In this document: piece after piece, positions 9,718 to 19,040 of the stretch
Position numbering within the stretch: the stretch's first letter is position 1
Layout: every line of letters begins with the position of its first letter
From: Pseudomonas putida
GTDB lineage: Bacteria > Pseudomonadota > Gammaproteobacteria > Pseudomonadales > Pseudomonadaceae
Direction of reading: 5' to 3'
DNA: 64,000 nucleotides
NCBI RefSeq assembly: GCF_028682455.1
Contig: NZ_JANHLD010000001.1
Location: 434,001 to 498,000, forward strand
The notes under the pieces: generated by a model
What the model was told of the DNA's origin: nothing
The model's input: only the letters and a program-made list of their open reading frames with translations
Database searches by the model: none
Position numbers and translations under genes: made by a program

Positions 9718-9898
9718 AAGTGGAACTCCTGACGATTTCGTTCTGTGGTATGTACTATGTAAATACATAGCATATTATCAAGAACTTCGTTTTTTTCCGC
9801 TCGTATTCTAGAATTGGATAATCATGAATTATCCAAGGTGATGCGGTGTTTTTGTCGTTTGGCAGTCGCTCACCGGTACACCAAGGGGATGCGCTCAG
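9718..9898. promoter_or_regulatory. Likely rst resolution site and divergent promoters
   Basis: The 181-bp gap between divergent tnpT and tnpS is where Tn4651-family elements carry the rst recombination site. Two AT-rich palindromic tracts are visible (AAATACATAG near 9761-9770 and AATTGGATAATCATGAATTA near 9811-9830). The placement rests on family knowledge; core positions are not resolved. Confidence 0.5.
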
Positions 9899-10858
9899 AT
9901 GAGCCAGGAGATCGAGCGGTACCTGCAGGCCGGCACTCGTGCCAACACCCGGCGGAGCTATCAGCAGGCGCTTGAGCACTTCGAGGTGACGTGGGGTGGC
10001 TTTCTGCCGGCGACTAGCGATACAGTCGTGCGCTATCTGGTCGATCACGCCGCCACCCTGTCCAGCAATACCTTGAAGTTGCGCCTCGCGGCGTTGGCGC
10101 AGTGGCATGTCAGCCAAGGCTTCCCGGATCCGACCAAGACTCCGCTGGTCCGCCAGATCCTCAAGGGCATTCGTACTTTGCACCCACGCCAAGAGAAGCA
10201 GGCCGAACCTTTGCAGCTGCGCCAGCTCGAACAGTGCGTGTTGTGGCTGGAACAAGCTTTGGAGCAGGCCCGCGCGGAAGACGACTTGCCACGGCTACTG
10301 CGCTGTTGCCGCGATCGCGCTCTGATACTGATCGGCTTCTGGCGGGCCTTTCGCAGTGATGAGCTATGTCGCCTACAGGTCGAGCACATCCAGGTGCGGA
10401 CCGGGGAGGGCATGCAACTGTTCCTGCCCTGGAGCAAAGGTGATCGGGACAACCAAGGCCAGACCTTCAACGCGCCGGCGCTGGCCAGGCTGTGCCCAGT
10501 ACAAGCCTACGTCGACTGGATCAGTCTTGCGGGTATCGCACGCGGGCCGGTATTCCGTGGAATTGATCGCTGGGGGCACTTAGGTGAGCAGGGCTTGCAC
10601 CCAAATAGCGTTGTCCCACTCATGCGCGCCGTACTGCAGGCAGCAGGGCTGCCTTCGGAGCTGTACAGTAGCCACTCGCTGCGCCGCGGGTTTGCCACCT
10701 GGGCCACCCGCAGCGGCTGGGATATCAAAGCGCTGATGCAGTACGTAGGCTGGAGCGATGGGCAATCCGCATTGCGCTATGTCGAGAGCACAGGAGTGTT
10801 CCCTGGGCAACTGAGTGCGCTACAACACATCTCAAACTGGCCCGAGGGACTGCCATAA
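9899..10858 (+). CDS. tnpS: TnpS-like tyrosine recombinase (module 1)
   Basis: 319 aa. N-terminal SAM-like domain (GTRANTRRSYQQALEHF), then the catalytic domain: box I Arg in FWRAFRSDELCRLQ, box II HSLRRGFATWATRSGW, and a C-terminal VGW...ALRYVE segment with the Tyr nucleophile. Divergent from tnpT. In Tn4651-type elements this pair replaces a serine resolvase. No transposase gene accompanies this module, so it looks like the remnant of an older transposon. Confidence 0.85.
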   Translation: MSQEIERYLQAGTRANTRRSYQQALEHFEVTWGGFLPATSDTVVRYLVDHAATLSSNTLKLRLAALAQWHVSQGFPDPTKTPLVRQILKGIRTLHPRQEKQAEPLQLRQLEQCVLWLEQALEQARAEDDLPRLLRCCRDRALILIGFWRAFRSDELCRLQVEHIQVRTGEGMQLFLPWSKGDRDNQGQTFNAPALARLCPVQAYVDWISLAGIARGPVFRGIDRWGHLGEQGLHPNSVVPLMRAVLQAAGLPSELYSSHSLRRGFATWATRSGWDIKALMQYVGWSDGQSALRYVESTGVFPGQLSALQHISNWPEGLP

Positions 10859-10886
10859 GACCGCCTTCCGCGGCCCCGATCTGCAC

Positions 10887-11174
10887 CTAGCTGCGCACTG
10901 GGAACACCAGCTCGTCATGTGCGGTGCAAATGAGTCGATGATCCAGCACATGGAAAATTGCAGGGTTCTTGGCATCCTGGGCACCCACAAAGAAGAGGTA
11001 ACTGCGGGATGCCTGCTTGTCTTTTTTGGCTTTTATGTTCTCTTGCCGGGCTATTTCCAGCTCATTTTTCAGTCGCCCGCGGGCAGCTGCTGACCACTCG
11101 CTCCAAAGGACGACCACCTGGTAAGGCGTTAGTTTTTTCTCTTCCCATTCGCCCGCGTTGAGTGAAATGGTCAA
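10887..11174 (-). CDS. Hypothetical protein
   Basis: 95 aa with plausible composition (a basic helical stretch with KNELEIARQENIKAKKDKQ) and no known motif. It starts one base from the opposing frame at 11175, so at least one of the two is probably not a real gene. Unknown function. Confidence 0.4.
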   Translation of the reverse strand: MTISLNAGEWEEKKLTPYQVVVLWSEWSAAARGRLKNELEIARQENIKAKKDKQASRSYLFFVGAQDAKNPAIFHVLDHRLICTAHDELVFPVRS

Positions 11175-11432
11175 GTGTTCATGCTACAAAGACGCGCTGA
11201 GGGAACGCTGGTCGAGGCAGTCCAGGTTGTACTGCCTGCGAGGCTGAATGGATCCAATGACTGGACGATGGAGAAGCTGACCGAGCTGATAAGGGTCTAT
11301 GACCGGGACGAACGAGTCTTGGGCTACGACTTCCAAACGGCATCAGGCCAGACCTACTCGCACAGAGATTGCCTGTACTCACAGGACGGAGCCAAGCACC
11401 AGGTCTATTGTTCGATGATGTGTCCCGCATGA
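11175..11432 (+). CDS. Doubtful small ORF
   Basis: 85 aa, three Cys (DCLYSQ, VYCSMMC), no clear ribosome-binding site, abutting the divergent ORF at 10887-11174. Could be the remnant of a larger gene. Low confidence. Confidence 0.25.
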   Translation: MFMLQRRAEGTLVEAVQVVLPARLNGSNDWTMEKLTELIRVYDRDERVLGYDFQTASGQTYSHRDCLYSQDGAKHQVYCSMMCPA

Positions 11433-11489
11433 GATGGTCGCCACCTCTGGTGGTTCTTGGCAGGGCCACTCACGAGGTTTGACAGGACA

Positions 11490-12104
11490 ATGAAGGCTCT
11501 TCCCGAGAAAATCCTGGACATCATTCAACAGCTTCCAGAAGGTGAGGTTCTGACACCTAGCAGATTCCTGCATCATGGTTCTCGCCATGCTGTGCAGCGA
11601 GGACTCTCTCGCCTGGTCGAAGGTGGAAAGCTGTTTCGCGTTGCTCGGGGCATTTATGTTGCCGCAGTCGAAACTCGGTTCGGCGTGCGCCCGCCGGCAC
11701 CGGAGAAGGTTGTCCACTCGCTGGCTAATGCGCTGGGTGAAGTGCTGGTCGACCACGGGGCTCGTGCCGCGAATAAATTAGGGCTGAGCACACAGGTTCC
11801 AGTTCGCTATGTCTTTCTAACCGACGGACGCTCTAGGGAGCTTCAGGTAGGCAAGACCACCGTGTCGATTCGGTATGCGCCTCGATGGTTGATGGCTCTA
11901 GGCGCTACTGGAGCGGGGGAAGCCATTCGAGCATTGGATTGGATTGGCGAGGCAAGCGTGGGGTATGCCGTTTTCAAACTTCATAAACTACTACCCGAGA
12001 GCGAATGGGGTGATCTGGTGTCAGCTCACCGCTCGTTACCTATCCGGATGGCGAATGCAATCTGCGCTCAGTCGAGTTGCACCCACCCTGTCAAGTTGGG
12101 CTAG
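11490..12104 (+). CDS. AbiEi-like (DUF6088) antitoxin
   Basis: 204 aa from the ATG at 11490 (MKALPEKILDIIQQLPEG); the upstream in-frame ATG adds an unlikely leader. The N-terminal ~70 residues form a winged helix (TPSRFLHHGSRHAVQRGLSR, then KLFRVARGIYV), followed by the AbiEi-type domain. DUF6088 proteins are type IV antitoxins/transcriptional repressors usually followed by an AbiEii nucleotidyltransferase toxin. None follows here (copS is convergent downstream), so it is an orphan. The C-terminus (SSCTHPVKLG) may be slightly altered. Confidence 0.7.
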   Translation: MKALPEKILDIIQQLPEGEVLTPSRFLHHGSRHAVQRGLSRLVEGGKLFRVARGIYVAAVETRFGVRPPAPEKVVHSLANALGEVLVDHGARAANKLGLSTQVPVRYVFLTDGRSRELQVGKTTVSIRYAPRWLMALGATGAGEAIRALDWIGEASVGYAVFKLHKLLPESEWGDLVSAHRSLPIRMANAICAQSSCTHPVKLG

Positions 12105-12140
12105 CGGTTTAGCTGTAGCCTACTTACCGCCAGATCGGCA

Positions 12141-13517
12141 TCATCTGGAATGGGGCAATTCGATGTGAAAGCCCGTGAGGCCGGCGGCTGAGGTGCACCA
12201 GATGCGGCCTTTGTGAGCCTCAATGATGGATCGGGTGATGGCAAGTCCGAGCCCGGCGTTGCTCGGGCTTCCCTCCCGCCGAGCGGGGTCGACCCGGTAA
12301 AAGCGGTCGAAGAGCTTCTCTAAATGCTCTGAGCTAATTGTGTCCCCTGGGTTCTCGATGCTGAAGGTTGTGGAGTCCGCTGTCTCGCGGATCAAAACCG
12401 AAATTGTATGTCCCACCGGCGTGTAGCGCAGTGCATTGGACAGCAAGTTGGAAAGTGCACGATCAAGCATCAGCCGATCTCCCAGCACTTGGCCTGTGCC
12501 TGTGAGCGATAGTTCAATGCCATGTTCTTCGGCCAGAAGGTGGTAGTAGTCAAACAGCTTGAAGACTACGTCAGCCAGTTCGATCCTGGCCTGCTCGGGG
12601 ATGATCAGGCCATTATCAGCCTTGGCCAAGAAAAGCATGTCATCAATCATCCGAGACATGCGCTTCAAGTCCTCCAGGTTGGAGTAGAGATTCTCTTCAT
12701 AGGCATTGATATCGCGTTTCTTGCTCAGCACGACCTCGGTGTGGGTCATCAGGTTGCTAACGGGCGTGCGTAGCTCGTGGGCAATGTCGGCCGAAAAATT
12801 GGAGAGCCTAACGAAGGCATCCTCTAGCCGAGCCAACATCGCATTGAAGGATAGAACCAGTTGCTGAAGTTCCCGCGGCACTGGTTCGAGAGGGATTCGT
12901 TCCTGTAACGAGCGAGCGGACATCCCGGAGGCCACATGAGTGACTTGCCGCAGAGGCCTAAGGCCGCTGCGAGCAACCACCCAGCCGAGCGCGGCACTGA
13001 ACAGGGCACTGATGACCAATCCAATCCAGAACCATCGTTGCAGCGTGTCGAAAAAGTGTGTGTGATTGGTGACGTCAAGAATCAGCAAAGCTGTGAGCGG
13101 CTCAGCCTGATCGGCTACCGAGATTTGCGCCGTCATGCCGCGGTACATGTGTTGGCCGTTCTGCCACTCCCACATGCTCTGCTCATTTTCACGTCTGAAA
13201 CGCTCTGGTACTTCGACTGCTCTGGGGTCGGAGAACAGTACAGAACCGTCACTGGCCAGGATAGTGGCCGCCAGATCCTGATGGGCTCCCAGCAAGGCTC
13301 GCAACTGCGGTAATTCTTCCGAAAGGCTCGCTTCACCGCGAGCATTGTTGAGGATATGTTTGGCGGATTCGAGTTTCTCCACCAGGGCCTGCCGATCCAG
13401 CATCTTGAAGTGGTGCTGGCTGAGCATATTGAAACTCAGCCCTGCTACCGTCAGGACTGCAATTACCGCGGACATGAACATCAGGCTCATGCGTGCTGTC
13501 AGCGAAAGGTGCTTCAT
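12141..13517 (-). CDS. copS: Copper sensor histidine kinase CopS/CusS
   Basis: 458 aa from the ATG at 13517, two bases after the copR stop. Two membrane segments (~10-30 and ~165-187) flank a periplasmic sensor domain, followed by HAMP, the HisKA phospho-acceptor His at ~247 (SADIAHELRTPVSNL) and an HATPase domain (N box LSNLLSNALRY, then NAGLGLAI). Family members sense periplasmic copper or silver ions and phosphorylate CopR. A frame two codons longer would start at GTG 13523 and overlap copR. Confidence 0.9.
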   Translation of the reverse strand: MKHLSLTARMSLMFMSAVIAVLTVAGLSFNMLSQHHFKMLDRQALVEKLESAKHILNNARGEASLSEELPQLRALLGAHQDLAATILASDGSVLFSDPRAVEVPERFRRENEQSMWEWQNGQHMYRGMTAQISVADQAEPLTALLILDVTNHTHFFDTLQRWFWIGLVISALFSAALGWVVARSGLRPLRQVTHVASGMSARSLQERIPLEPVPRELQQLVLSFNAMLARLEDAFVRLSNFSADIAHELRTPVSNLMTHTEVVLSKKRDINAYEENLYSNLEDLKRMSRMIDDMLFLAKADNGLIIPEQARIELADVVFKLFDYYHLLAEEHGIELSLTGTGQVLGDRLMLDRALSNLLSNALRYTPVGHTISVLIRETADSTTFSIENPGDTISSEHLEKLFDRFYRVDPARREGSPSNAGLGLAITRSIIEAHKGRIWCTSAAGLTGFHIELPHSR

Positions 13518-13519
13518 AT

Positions 13520-14197
13520 TCACTCCGGCGCATCCATCATGTATCCCATGCCGCGGGCGGTATGAATCAGCTTGAGATCGAAATCGTCATCGATTTTTGC
13601 GCGTAGCCGGCGTACCGCAACCTCAATGACATTGGTGTCGCTGTCGAAATTCATGTCCCAAACCTGAGAGGCAATCAGCGACTTCGGGAGCACCTCGCCG
13701 CGCCGGCGCAGTAGCAGTTCCAGCAGTGAAAACTCCTTCGCGGTCAGGTCAATTCTTTTCCCGCCACGGATCGCACGCCGCTTCATCAGATCGACTTCCA
13801 GATCGGCAATTTTCATGGTGGTCTGCGTCGGCGAACCATTACCTCTGCGCAACAGCGTTCTGACCCTGGCCAGAAGCTCTGAGAAAGCAAATGGCTTGAT
13901 CAGGTAGTCGTCCGCACCCAGCTCCAACCCTTTAACGCGGTCTTCCACACCATCGCGTGCCGTCAAGAACAGTACGGGGACGTCTTTTCCTGCTGCGCGC
14001 AACATGCGCAGCACTTCCCAACCGTCCAGCCCAGGCATCATTACATCCAGAATTAGCAGGTCATAGGCTTCGCTAAGTGCATGCTGAAGGGCATCTGTAC
14101 CGGTCATAACCCGGTCGACATTGAACCCAGCCTCGGTGAGACCTTGCTGGAGGTACGTACCGGTTTTGGGTTCGTCTTCAGCTACCAGTAGTTTCAT
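13520..14197 (-). CDS. copR: Copper response regulator CopR/CusR (OmpR family)
   Basis: 225 aa from the ATG at 14197. The receiver domain has acidic E7-D8, phospho-acceptor D51 ([10 protein letters not shown]) and the conserved Lys in IKPFAF. The C-terminal winged helix (~130-222) includes [20 protein letters not shown] and [14 protein letters not shown]. Expected to activate the copper genes on both sides through the boxes annotated here. Operon with copS; divergent from the PtrA-like gene at 14405. Confidence 0.92.
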   Translation of the reverse strand: MKLLVAEDEPKTGTYLQQGLTEAGFNVDRVMTGTDALQHALSEAYDLLILDVMMPGLDGWEVLRMLRAAGKDVPVLFLTARDGVEDRVKGLELGADDYLIKPFAFSELLARVRTLLRRGNGSPTQTTMKIADLEVDLMKRRAIRGGKRIDLTAKEFSLLELLLRRRGEVLPKSLIASQVWDMNFDSDTNVIEVAVRRLRAKIDDDFDLKLIHTARGMGYMMDAPE

Positions 14198-14260
14198 GTG
14201 TGCAGACTCCAAAAGTCGGGTGGCCTGAGTTTGCAGGCAAACCGCGGCCCCAACCAGAAG

Positions 14261-14290
14261 CTTACGAAAATGTAATTCTGACTTCAGCTC
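14261..14290 (+). promoter_or_regulatory. Putative CopR box A
   Basis: CTTACGAAAATGTAATTCTG followed by ACTTCA lies between divergent copR and the PtrA-like gene. It matches the motif before the other copper genes in this window. Binding is inferred. Confidence 0.6.
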
Positions 14291-14404
14291 ACTGACAGGG
14301 TGGCTTGTCTAGGGTGCAAGCATGAGCACTAGGTTGTGCTCTCGGCCCTCGACAGACCAAAAGCAGAGGTGCCGGCCATAGTTAGCACTGATGGAGACTG
14401 CCCC

Positions 14405-14764
14405 ATGAAATCGCTGAAACCTTTACTTCTGGTTGGTTCGCTGCTGCTTTCTTCTATGGTCTGGGCCGAAGGGGGGGGTGATCGTACCTTTGAGCGCATG
14501 CAGCAGATGCGCGACAAAGCGGAAGCCGTGCTGATCCAGGCAGAGAAGGCCCCAGTCGGCGAGCGGCATGTGCATATGAAGGAGCACATGAACATGCTCG
14601 AAGACCTCATGAGTCAGCTGCACAATGAACATCCTGCTCCAGGCATGTCTGCCGAAGATCATTTGGCCTGGATGGAAAAACACGACAAGTTAGTAGACGA
14701 CGTGCTGGGTCAAATGATTCGCGAGCACAAGCTGATGATGGCCGACAAAGAGTGCCATAAGTAA
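14405..14764 (+). CDS. PtrA-N-terminal-domain periplasmic protein, His/Met-rich
   Basis: 119 aa. Signal peptide residues 1-22 (LLLVGSLLLSSMVWA), then the EGGGDRTFERM block typical of the PtrA N-terminal family, and a helical tail rich in His, Met and Glu (GERHVHMKEHMNML). Small exported proteins with this start are copper-induced in pseudomonads; here box A and CopRS lie directly upstream and a terminator follows. A role in periplasmic copper binding is inferred. The C-terminus is longer than in the paralogues at 30589 and 43376. Confidence 0.75.
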   Translation: MKSLKPLLLVGSLLLSSMVWAEGGGDRTFERMQQMRDKAEAVLIQAEKAPVGERHVHMKEHMNMLEDLMSQLHNEHPAPGMSAEDHLAWMEKHDKLVDDVLGQMIREHKLMMADKECHK

Positions 14765-14810
14765 GAGTTTCCCCCATCTTCCAGGCCTTCCGTGATTGCT
14801 CCTTTGGCCT

Positions 14811-14838
14811 AGCGGCGCCTCAATGGCGCCGTGCTTTT
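14811..14838 (+). terminator. Intrinsic terminator
   Basis: GCGGCGCCTCAATGGCGCCG hairpin followed by TGCTTTTTT, ending the PtrA-like transcript. Confidence 0.8.
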
Positions 14839-14843
14839 TTCCA

Positions 14844-14872
14844 GCTGACGCAATTGTAGTTTTGGGGTCAGC
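14844..14872 (+). promoter_or_regulatory. Putative CopR box B
   Basis: CTGACGCAATTGTAGTTTTG then GGGTCAGC, about 60-90 bp before the cupredoxin gene at 14932. Same layout as boxes A and C. Confidence 0.55.
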
Positions 14873-14931
14873 GGCCTGGCAGGAAGCGGGGAATAGCATG
14901 AGATTTCCAGCCTACCTAGCGAGGTCTCACC

Positions 14932-15489
14932 ATGAAACGCATCCCTCTTAAGCTGCTGATCAGCACACTGTTCATCAGCACCACTTTTCCGGCATTTGCC
15001 GAGACCAGCGACAGTAGCAATGGCATTGGGCAGCAGGCCCAGGCGACGCCAGCGACTCGTACCATCTTGGTAAAGATGGACGACATCAACTACAGCCAGA
15101 AAACGATCGATGTGAAGCCAGGTGAAACCGTGCGCTTCGTTCTGAAGAACGAGGGCGCGTTGATGCACGAGTTCAACATCGGGCAGGCAGCGTCCCAGCT
15201 GGAGCACCAGCGCAAGATGGCGTCCTTGTTCAAGGACGGCACACTGACCCCGACCGGCATGGCCGAGCGCATTGTCTGGCATGAGCGTTATGGCACGGGA
15301 GACTCCAACCCTCCAGGCTATCCGGAAGTCATCAAAGCCAAGCATGACGACCCGAACGCGGTTCTCGTCGAGCCCGGCACAACCAAAGAGTTCGTGTGGA
15401 CCTTCCCTAAGGCGGGCAGTTTGAGCTTCGCCTGTACATTGCCTGGGCATTACCAGGCGGGGATGGTCGGTGAGTTTGCTCTGCGTTAG
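14932..15489 (+). CDS. Periplasmic cupredoxin-like copper protein
   Basis: 185 aa with signal peptide (1-23). Plastocyanin-like fold: first ligand His in GALMHEFNIG and the C-terminal ligand loop CTLPGHYQAGM (Cys-x4-His-x4-Met), a complete type 1 copper site. Between the strands is a long insert with His and Met. Such proteins bind periplasmic copper and may pass it to other factors. It has its own box B and is followed by a paralogue 148 bp downstream. Confidence 0.85.
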   Translation: MKRIPLKLLISTLFISTTFPAFAETSDSSNGIGQQAQATPATRTILVKMDDINYSQKTIDVKPGETVRFVLKNEGALMHEFNIGQAASQLEHQRKMASLFKDGTLTPTGMAERIVWHERYGTGDSNPPGYPEVIKAKHDDPNAVLVEPGTTKEFVWTFPKAGSLSFACTLPGHYQAGMVGEFALR

Positions 15490-15543
15490 TCCGGCATCGG
15501 TGCTACCCGTTGGCAGCGGGCTGGGTAGCACCGATCTGACGAA

Positions 15544-15572
15544 CCTTACTGCGATGTAGTTTTCACGTCAGC
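15544..15572 (+). promoter_or_regulatory. Putative CopR box C
   Basis: CCTTACTGCGATGTAGTTTT followed by CACGTCAGC, 65-93 bp before the second cupredoxin gene. Confidence 0.55.
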
Positions 15573-15636
15573 GTACCGCCAGCTGCACCTCATTAGCATC
15601 GGGACTCATCCCTCCTCAACACCTCAGAGGCACACC

Positions 15637-16170
15637 ATGAAACTCAGACCCGCTTTCATAATCACCACCCTTGGCTTGCTGCTCAGTGCTGCCAATGCGC
15701 TGGCCAGCCCGGGCCACAAGAAAGACAGTATTGGGCAACCGGGAGACGGTCAGGCAGTAGATCGCACCATCGAAGTCCGGATGGGGGACATCTTCTTCGA
15801 ACCCAAAGCAATGGAGATCAAAGCAGGCGAGACAGTTCGCTTCGTCCTGAAAAATGACGGTGCACTGCTACACGAATTCAATCTTGGCAAAGCGGCATCT
15901 CATGCCGCGCACCAGAAAGAGATGGCCGCGATGTTTCAGAACGGCACGCTGTCCCCTACAGGTGCACATGACATGAGCAATATGGGCCATGCCATGGGCG
16001 GCATGAAGATGGTCGGTATGGAACACGATGACCCCAACAGTGTTCTTGTCGAACCTGGAGCACGCGAAGAGTTGATCTGGACCTTCTCCGCCGCCACCGA
16101 ACTGGAGTTCGCCTGCAATATTCCAGGACATTATCAGTCGGGAATGGTCGGTAAGGTGACCGTACGCTGA
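15637..16170 (+). CDS. Second periplasmic cupredoxin, Met-rich insert
   Basis: 177 aa, signal peptide 1-23. Same domain as the upstream paralogue: ligand His in GALLHEFNLG and CNIPGHYQSGM at the C-terminus. The central insert is Met/His-rich (HDMSNMGHAMGGMKMVGMEH), which suits extra Cu(I) binding. Probably starts an operon with the DUF2933 gene and the copper ATPase downstream. Confidence 0.85.
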   Translation: MKLRPAFIITTLGLLLSAANALASPGHKKDSIGQPGDGQAVDRTIEVRMGDIFFEPKAMEIKAGETVRFVLKNDGALLHEFNLGKAASHAAHQKEMAAMFQNGTLSPTGAHDMSNMGHAMGGMKMVGMEHDDPNSVLVEPGAREELIWTFSAATELEFACNIPGHYQSGMVGKVTVR

Positions 16171-16249
16171 CGTTTATTGATACTCGCCAACTCCGTCCAG
16201 TCTGAGACACCTATACTGATCCGGCCGCCATTGAAACGAGGCTATTGTC

Positions 16250-16498
16250 GTGGACCATACCCATCACACCAGTACCACTGAGCCGCCTTTTTGGAAGAGC
16301 AAGATTGGCATTGCGCTGATCATGCTGGCCGTAATCGGCATCTTCTATGTAGCGCGTGAGCATTACGGTCATCTTTCGCAGGCCCTGCCGTACCTCATCC
16401 TGCTGCTATGCCCGCTGATGCATCTGTTTGGCCACAATCACGGCGGGCACTCCCACTCCAGCAGCACCGCTGTTTCCAAGGACGAAGAAAGGACATAG
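16250..16498 (+). CDS. DUF2933 small membrane protein
   Basis: 82 aa starting with GTG at 16250. His-rich ends (DHTHHTSTT and [11 protein letters not shown]) flank one or two membrane helices (~19-36 and ~44-60, [13 protein letters not shown]). DUF2933 proteins accompany copper ATPases and cupredoxins in many resistance islands. The stop is a few bases before the ATPase start. Probably an inner-membrane copper-handling accessory; its mechanism is unknown. Confidence 0.8.
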   Translation: MDHTHHTSTTEPPFWKSKIGIALIMLAVIGIFYVAREHYGHLSQALPYLILLLCPLMHLFGHNHGGHSHSSSTAVSKDEERT

Positions 16499-16503
16499 AT
16501 CGC

Positions 16504-18867
16504 ATGCAAAAGACCTCCTGCCATCATGACCAGGATCATTCACATAACTCGCACGCCCACTCCGAGAGCCAGCGCGACCCGGTGTGTGGCATGGAGGTCA
16601 AACCTGATGGCCCTTATCGCGAGAGCTTTGAAGGGAAGGCCTATCATTTCTGCAGTGCGAAGTGCCTAGAGAAATTCCAAGCAGATCCTCATCAGTACAT
16701 GAGCCATCAGTCTCATGGGGAGCATCACCAGCACGCGACTCCAGCACCCACATCGACACCTGTAGGTGCTGAATACACCTGCCCGATGCATCCAGAAATC
16801 CGTCAACCGGCTCCCGGAAACTGCCCGATCTGCGGGATGACGCTGGAACCTGTCATCCCGGAGCTGGAAGAGGAGGAAAATCCAGAGCTGAAGGACTTCT
16901 CGCTGCGGTTCTGGTGGACCCTACCGTTGACCGTCATCGTGACCGTATTGGCGATGGCCGGCCATTCCTTGCAACTGTTTCATGGCACGACCCAGAACTG
17001 GGTCGAGCTGGCTCTGGCGACGCCCGTGACGCTATGGGGTGGCTGGGTATTCTTCACCCGCGGCATTGACTCCATCCGCCACCGCAGCCCCAACATGTGG
17101 ACCCTGATCGGTTTGGGAACGGCCGCTGCCTACCTCTACAGCGTGGCCGCTACCTTGGTTCCGCAGTGGTTTCCGGCGGCCTTTGCCCAGGACGGACGTA
17201 TCGGCGTCTATTTTGAAGCAGCCGCAGTGATTATCTCACTCACGCTGTTGGGCCAAATGCTCGAACTCAAGGCCCGCTCGCAGACTTCGGCAGCCATCAA
17301 GTCACTGCTGAGGCTGGCACCAAAGACTGCGCGTCGCATCAAGCACGATGGCCAGGAAGAAGATATTCCGCTGACACATGTCCATCAGGGCGACCACCTA
17401 CGTGTCCGGCCGGGAGAGAAAGTCCCGGTGGACGGTACGGTTCTAGAGGGGGAGAGCGCCGTCGACGAGTCGATGCTTACCGGAGAACCGTTACCCGTGA
17501 CCAAGCGGGTAGGGGATGCCCTTATCGGTGCCACCATGAACACCCATGGAAGCCTGGTGATGGAGGCGCAGAAGGTCGGTGCCGAGACCATGCTGTCGCA
17601 GATCGTTCAGATGGTGGCCAGAGCCCAACGTTCCAAGGCCCCCATGCAGCGTATGGCTGATGCGGTGGCAGGGTATTTCGTGGTCGGGGTGATCCTGATC
17701 GCGATTCTGACCTTCTTCGGCTGGGGGCTATTAGGGCCGGAATCAGGCTGGGTATTTGGCCTGATCAATGCGGTGGCGGTGCTAATCATTGCGTGTCCCT
17801 GCGCTCTGGGTCTGGCAACCCCGATGTCCGTCATGGTTGCGACTGGCAAGGCCGCTAGCAGCGGTGTGTTGTTCCGCGATGCCAGCGCCATCGAAAATCT
17901 ATGCAAGATCGACACGCTCATCGTCGACAAGACTGGAACCCTGACTGAGGGGCGTCCCGTATTCCATAGTGCGGAAGGGACAGGCGGTTACGACTCCAAT
18001 GAAGTGCTGCGCCTGGCTGCTAGTCTCGACCAGGGTAGTGAGCACCCGCTGGCTCATGCCATAGTCGATCATGCGCGCGGTCAGGGCATTGCACTGGTCA
18101 AACCGGACACTTTCGAATCTGGCTCGGGTATTGGTGTGCGCGGCCAGGTCGATGACTATCAGCTGCAGCTCGGCAACACCGCACTGATGGACGAGGCGGG
18201 CGTCGATATTACCCCGCTGCGCAATCGCGCCGAGCAACTGCGTCTGGGAGGCATCAGCATCATCTATTTGGCCGTTGATGGCCGCCTGGCGGGACTACTG
18301 GCCGTTTCCGATCCGATCAAGCCTACTTCTCAACAGGCTGTCTCCAAGCTTCAAAGCGAAGACGTAAAGGTCATCATGGCCACTGGTGATGGCCTCACCA
18401 CAGCAAGAGCCGTGGCGCAGCAGCTCGGAATCGAGGAAGTGCATGGTGAGGTCAAACCGCAGGATAAGGAGAAACTAGTCGCCGATTTGCAGGGCTATGG
18501 CCGTCGTGTCGCCATGGCGGGTGACGGTATCAACGATGCGCCCGCCCTGGCCAGGTCTGACGTAGGTATCGCCATGGGCACCGGTACCGATGTGGCGATG
18601 AACAGCGCCCAAGTGACGCTGGTCAAGGGAGATCTGATCGGCATCCTGCGAGCGCGCACCCTGTCAGTGGCAACCGTGAAAAACATGAGGCAGAACCTCG
18701 CCTTTGCGTTCATCTACAACGCGATGGGAATCCCGCTAGCAGCGGGGCTGCTGTACCCGCTGACGGGGCATCTTCTGTCGCCCTTGATTGCTGCGCTGGC
18801 GATGAGTGTCAGCTCGGCGTCGGTGGTCTTCAATGCTCTGAGGTTGAAATCAACGGACATGGGATAG
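16504..18867 (+). CDS. copF: Copper-exporting P1B-type ATPase
   Basis: 787 aa from the ATG at 16504, 5 bp after the DUF2933 stop. Order: His-rich leader, YHS domain ([23 protein letters not shown]), a heavy-metal-binding domain ([23 protein letters not shown]), eight membrane helices, the actuator motif TGEP, the transport motif CPC ([12 protein letters not shown]), phosphorylated D475 (DKTGTLTEG) and hinge [13 protein letters not shown] with YHS marks a Cu(I)/Ag(I) exporter. It pumps copper from cytoplasm to periplasm. The gene name follows the Pseudomonas/Cupriavidus usage and is less certain than the function. Confidence 0.9.
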   Translation: MQKTSCHHDQDHSHNSHAHSESQRDPVCGMEVKPDGPYRESFEGKAYHFCSAKCLEKFQADPHQYMSHQSHGEHHQHATPAPTSTPVGAEYTCPMHPEIRQPAPGNCPICGMTLEPVIPELEEEENPELKDFSLRFWWTLPLTVIVTVLAMAGHSLQLFHGTTQNWVELALATPVTLWGGWVFFTRGIDSIRHRSPNMWTLIGLGTAAAYLYSVAATLVPQWFPAAFAQDGRIGVYFEAAAVIISLTLLGQMLELKARSQTSAAIKSLLRLAPKTARRIKHDGQEEDIPLTHVHQGDHLRVRPGEKVPVDGTVLEGESAVDESMLTGEPLPVTKRVGDALIGATMNTHGSLVMEAQKVGAETMLSQIVQMVARAQRSKAPMQRMADAVAGYFVVGVILIAILTFFGWGLLGPESGWVFGLINAVAVLIIACPCALGLATPMSVMVATGKAASSGVLFRDASAIENLCKIDTLIVDKTGTLTEGRPVFHSAEGTGGYDSNEVLRLAASLDQGSEHPLAHAIVDHARGQGIALVKPDTFESGSGIGVRGQVDDYQLQLGNTALMDEAGVDITPLRNRAEQLRLGGISIIYLAVDGRLAGLLAVSDPIKPTSQQAVSKLQSEDVKVIMATGDGLTTARAVAQQLGIEEVHGEVKPQDKEKLVADLQGYGRRVAMAGDGINDAPALARSDVGIAMGTGTDVAMNSAQVTLVKGDLIGILRARTLSVATVKNMRQNLAFAFIYNAMGIPLAAGLLYPLTGHLLSPLIAALAMSVSSASVVFNALRLKSTDMG

Positions 18868-19040
18868 GCTTCCATACCACCGACCAGGTGATTATTCAGA
18901 AGCGCATCTGACCGGAAAATGCCGTACGGTAGTTTCCGGTCCGACCTATCTGTCGCAACACATAGTGACGAGGTGACGTTCTATGGACTGTTGCCGCTGC
19001 GGGTAGGAGACTGGTCGTCGTTAACCCATGAGGACTCTCC

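Noticed and set aside
16408..16503. Longer start for the copper ATPase inside the DUF2933 gene
   Set aside because: The extra 32 codons overlap the DUF2933 coding end; the ATG at 16504 gives the usual His-rich leader and YHS domain.
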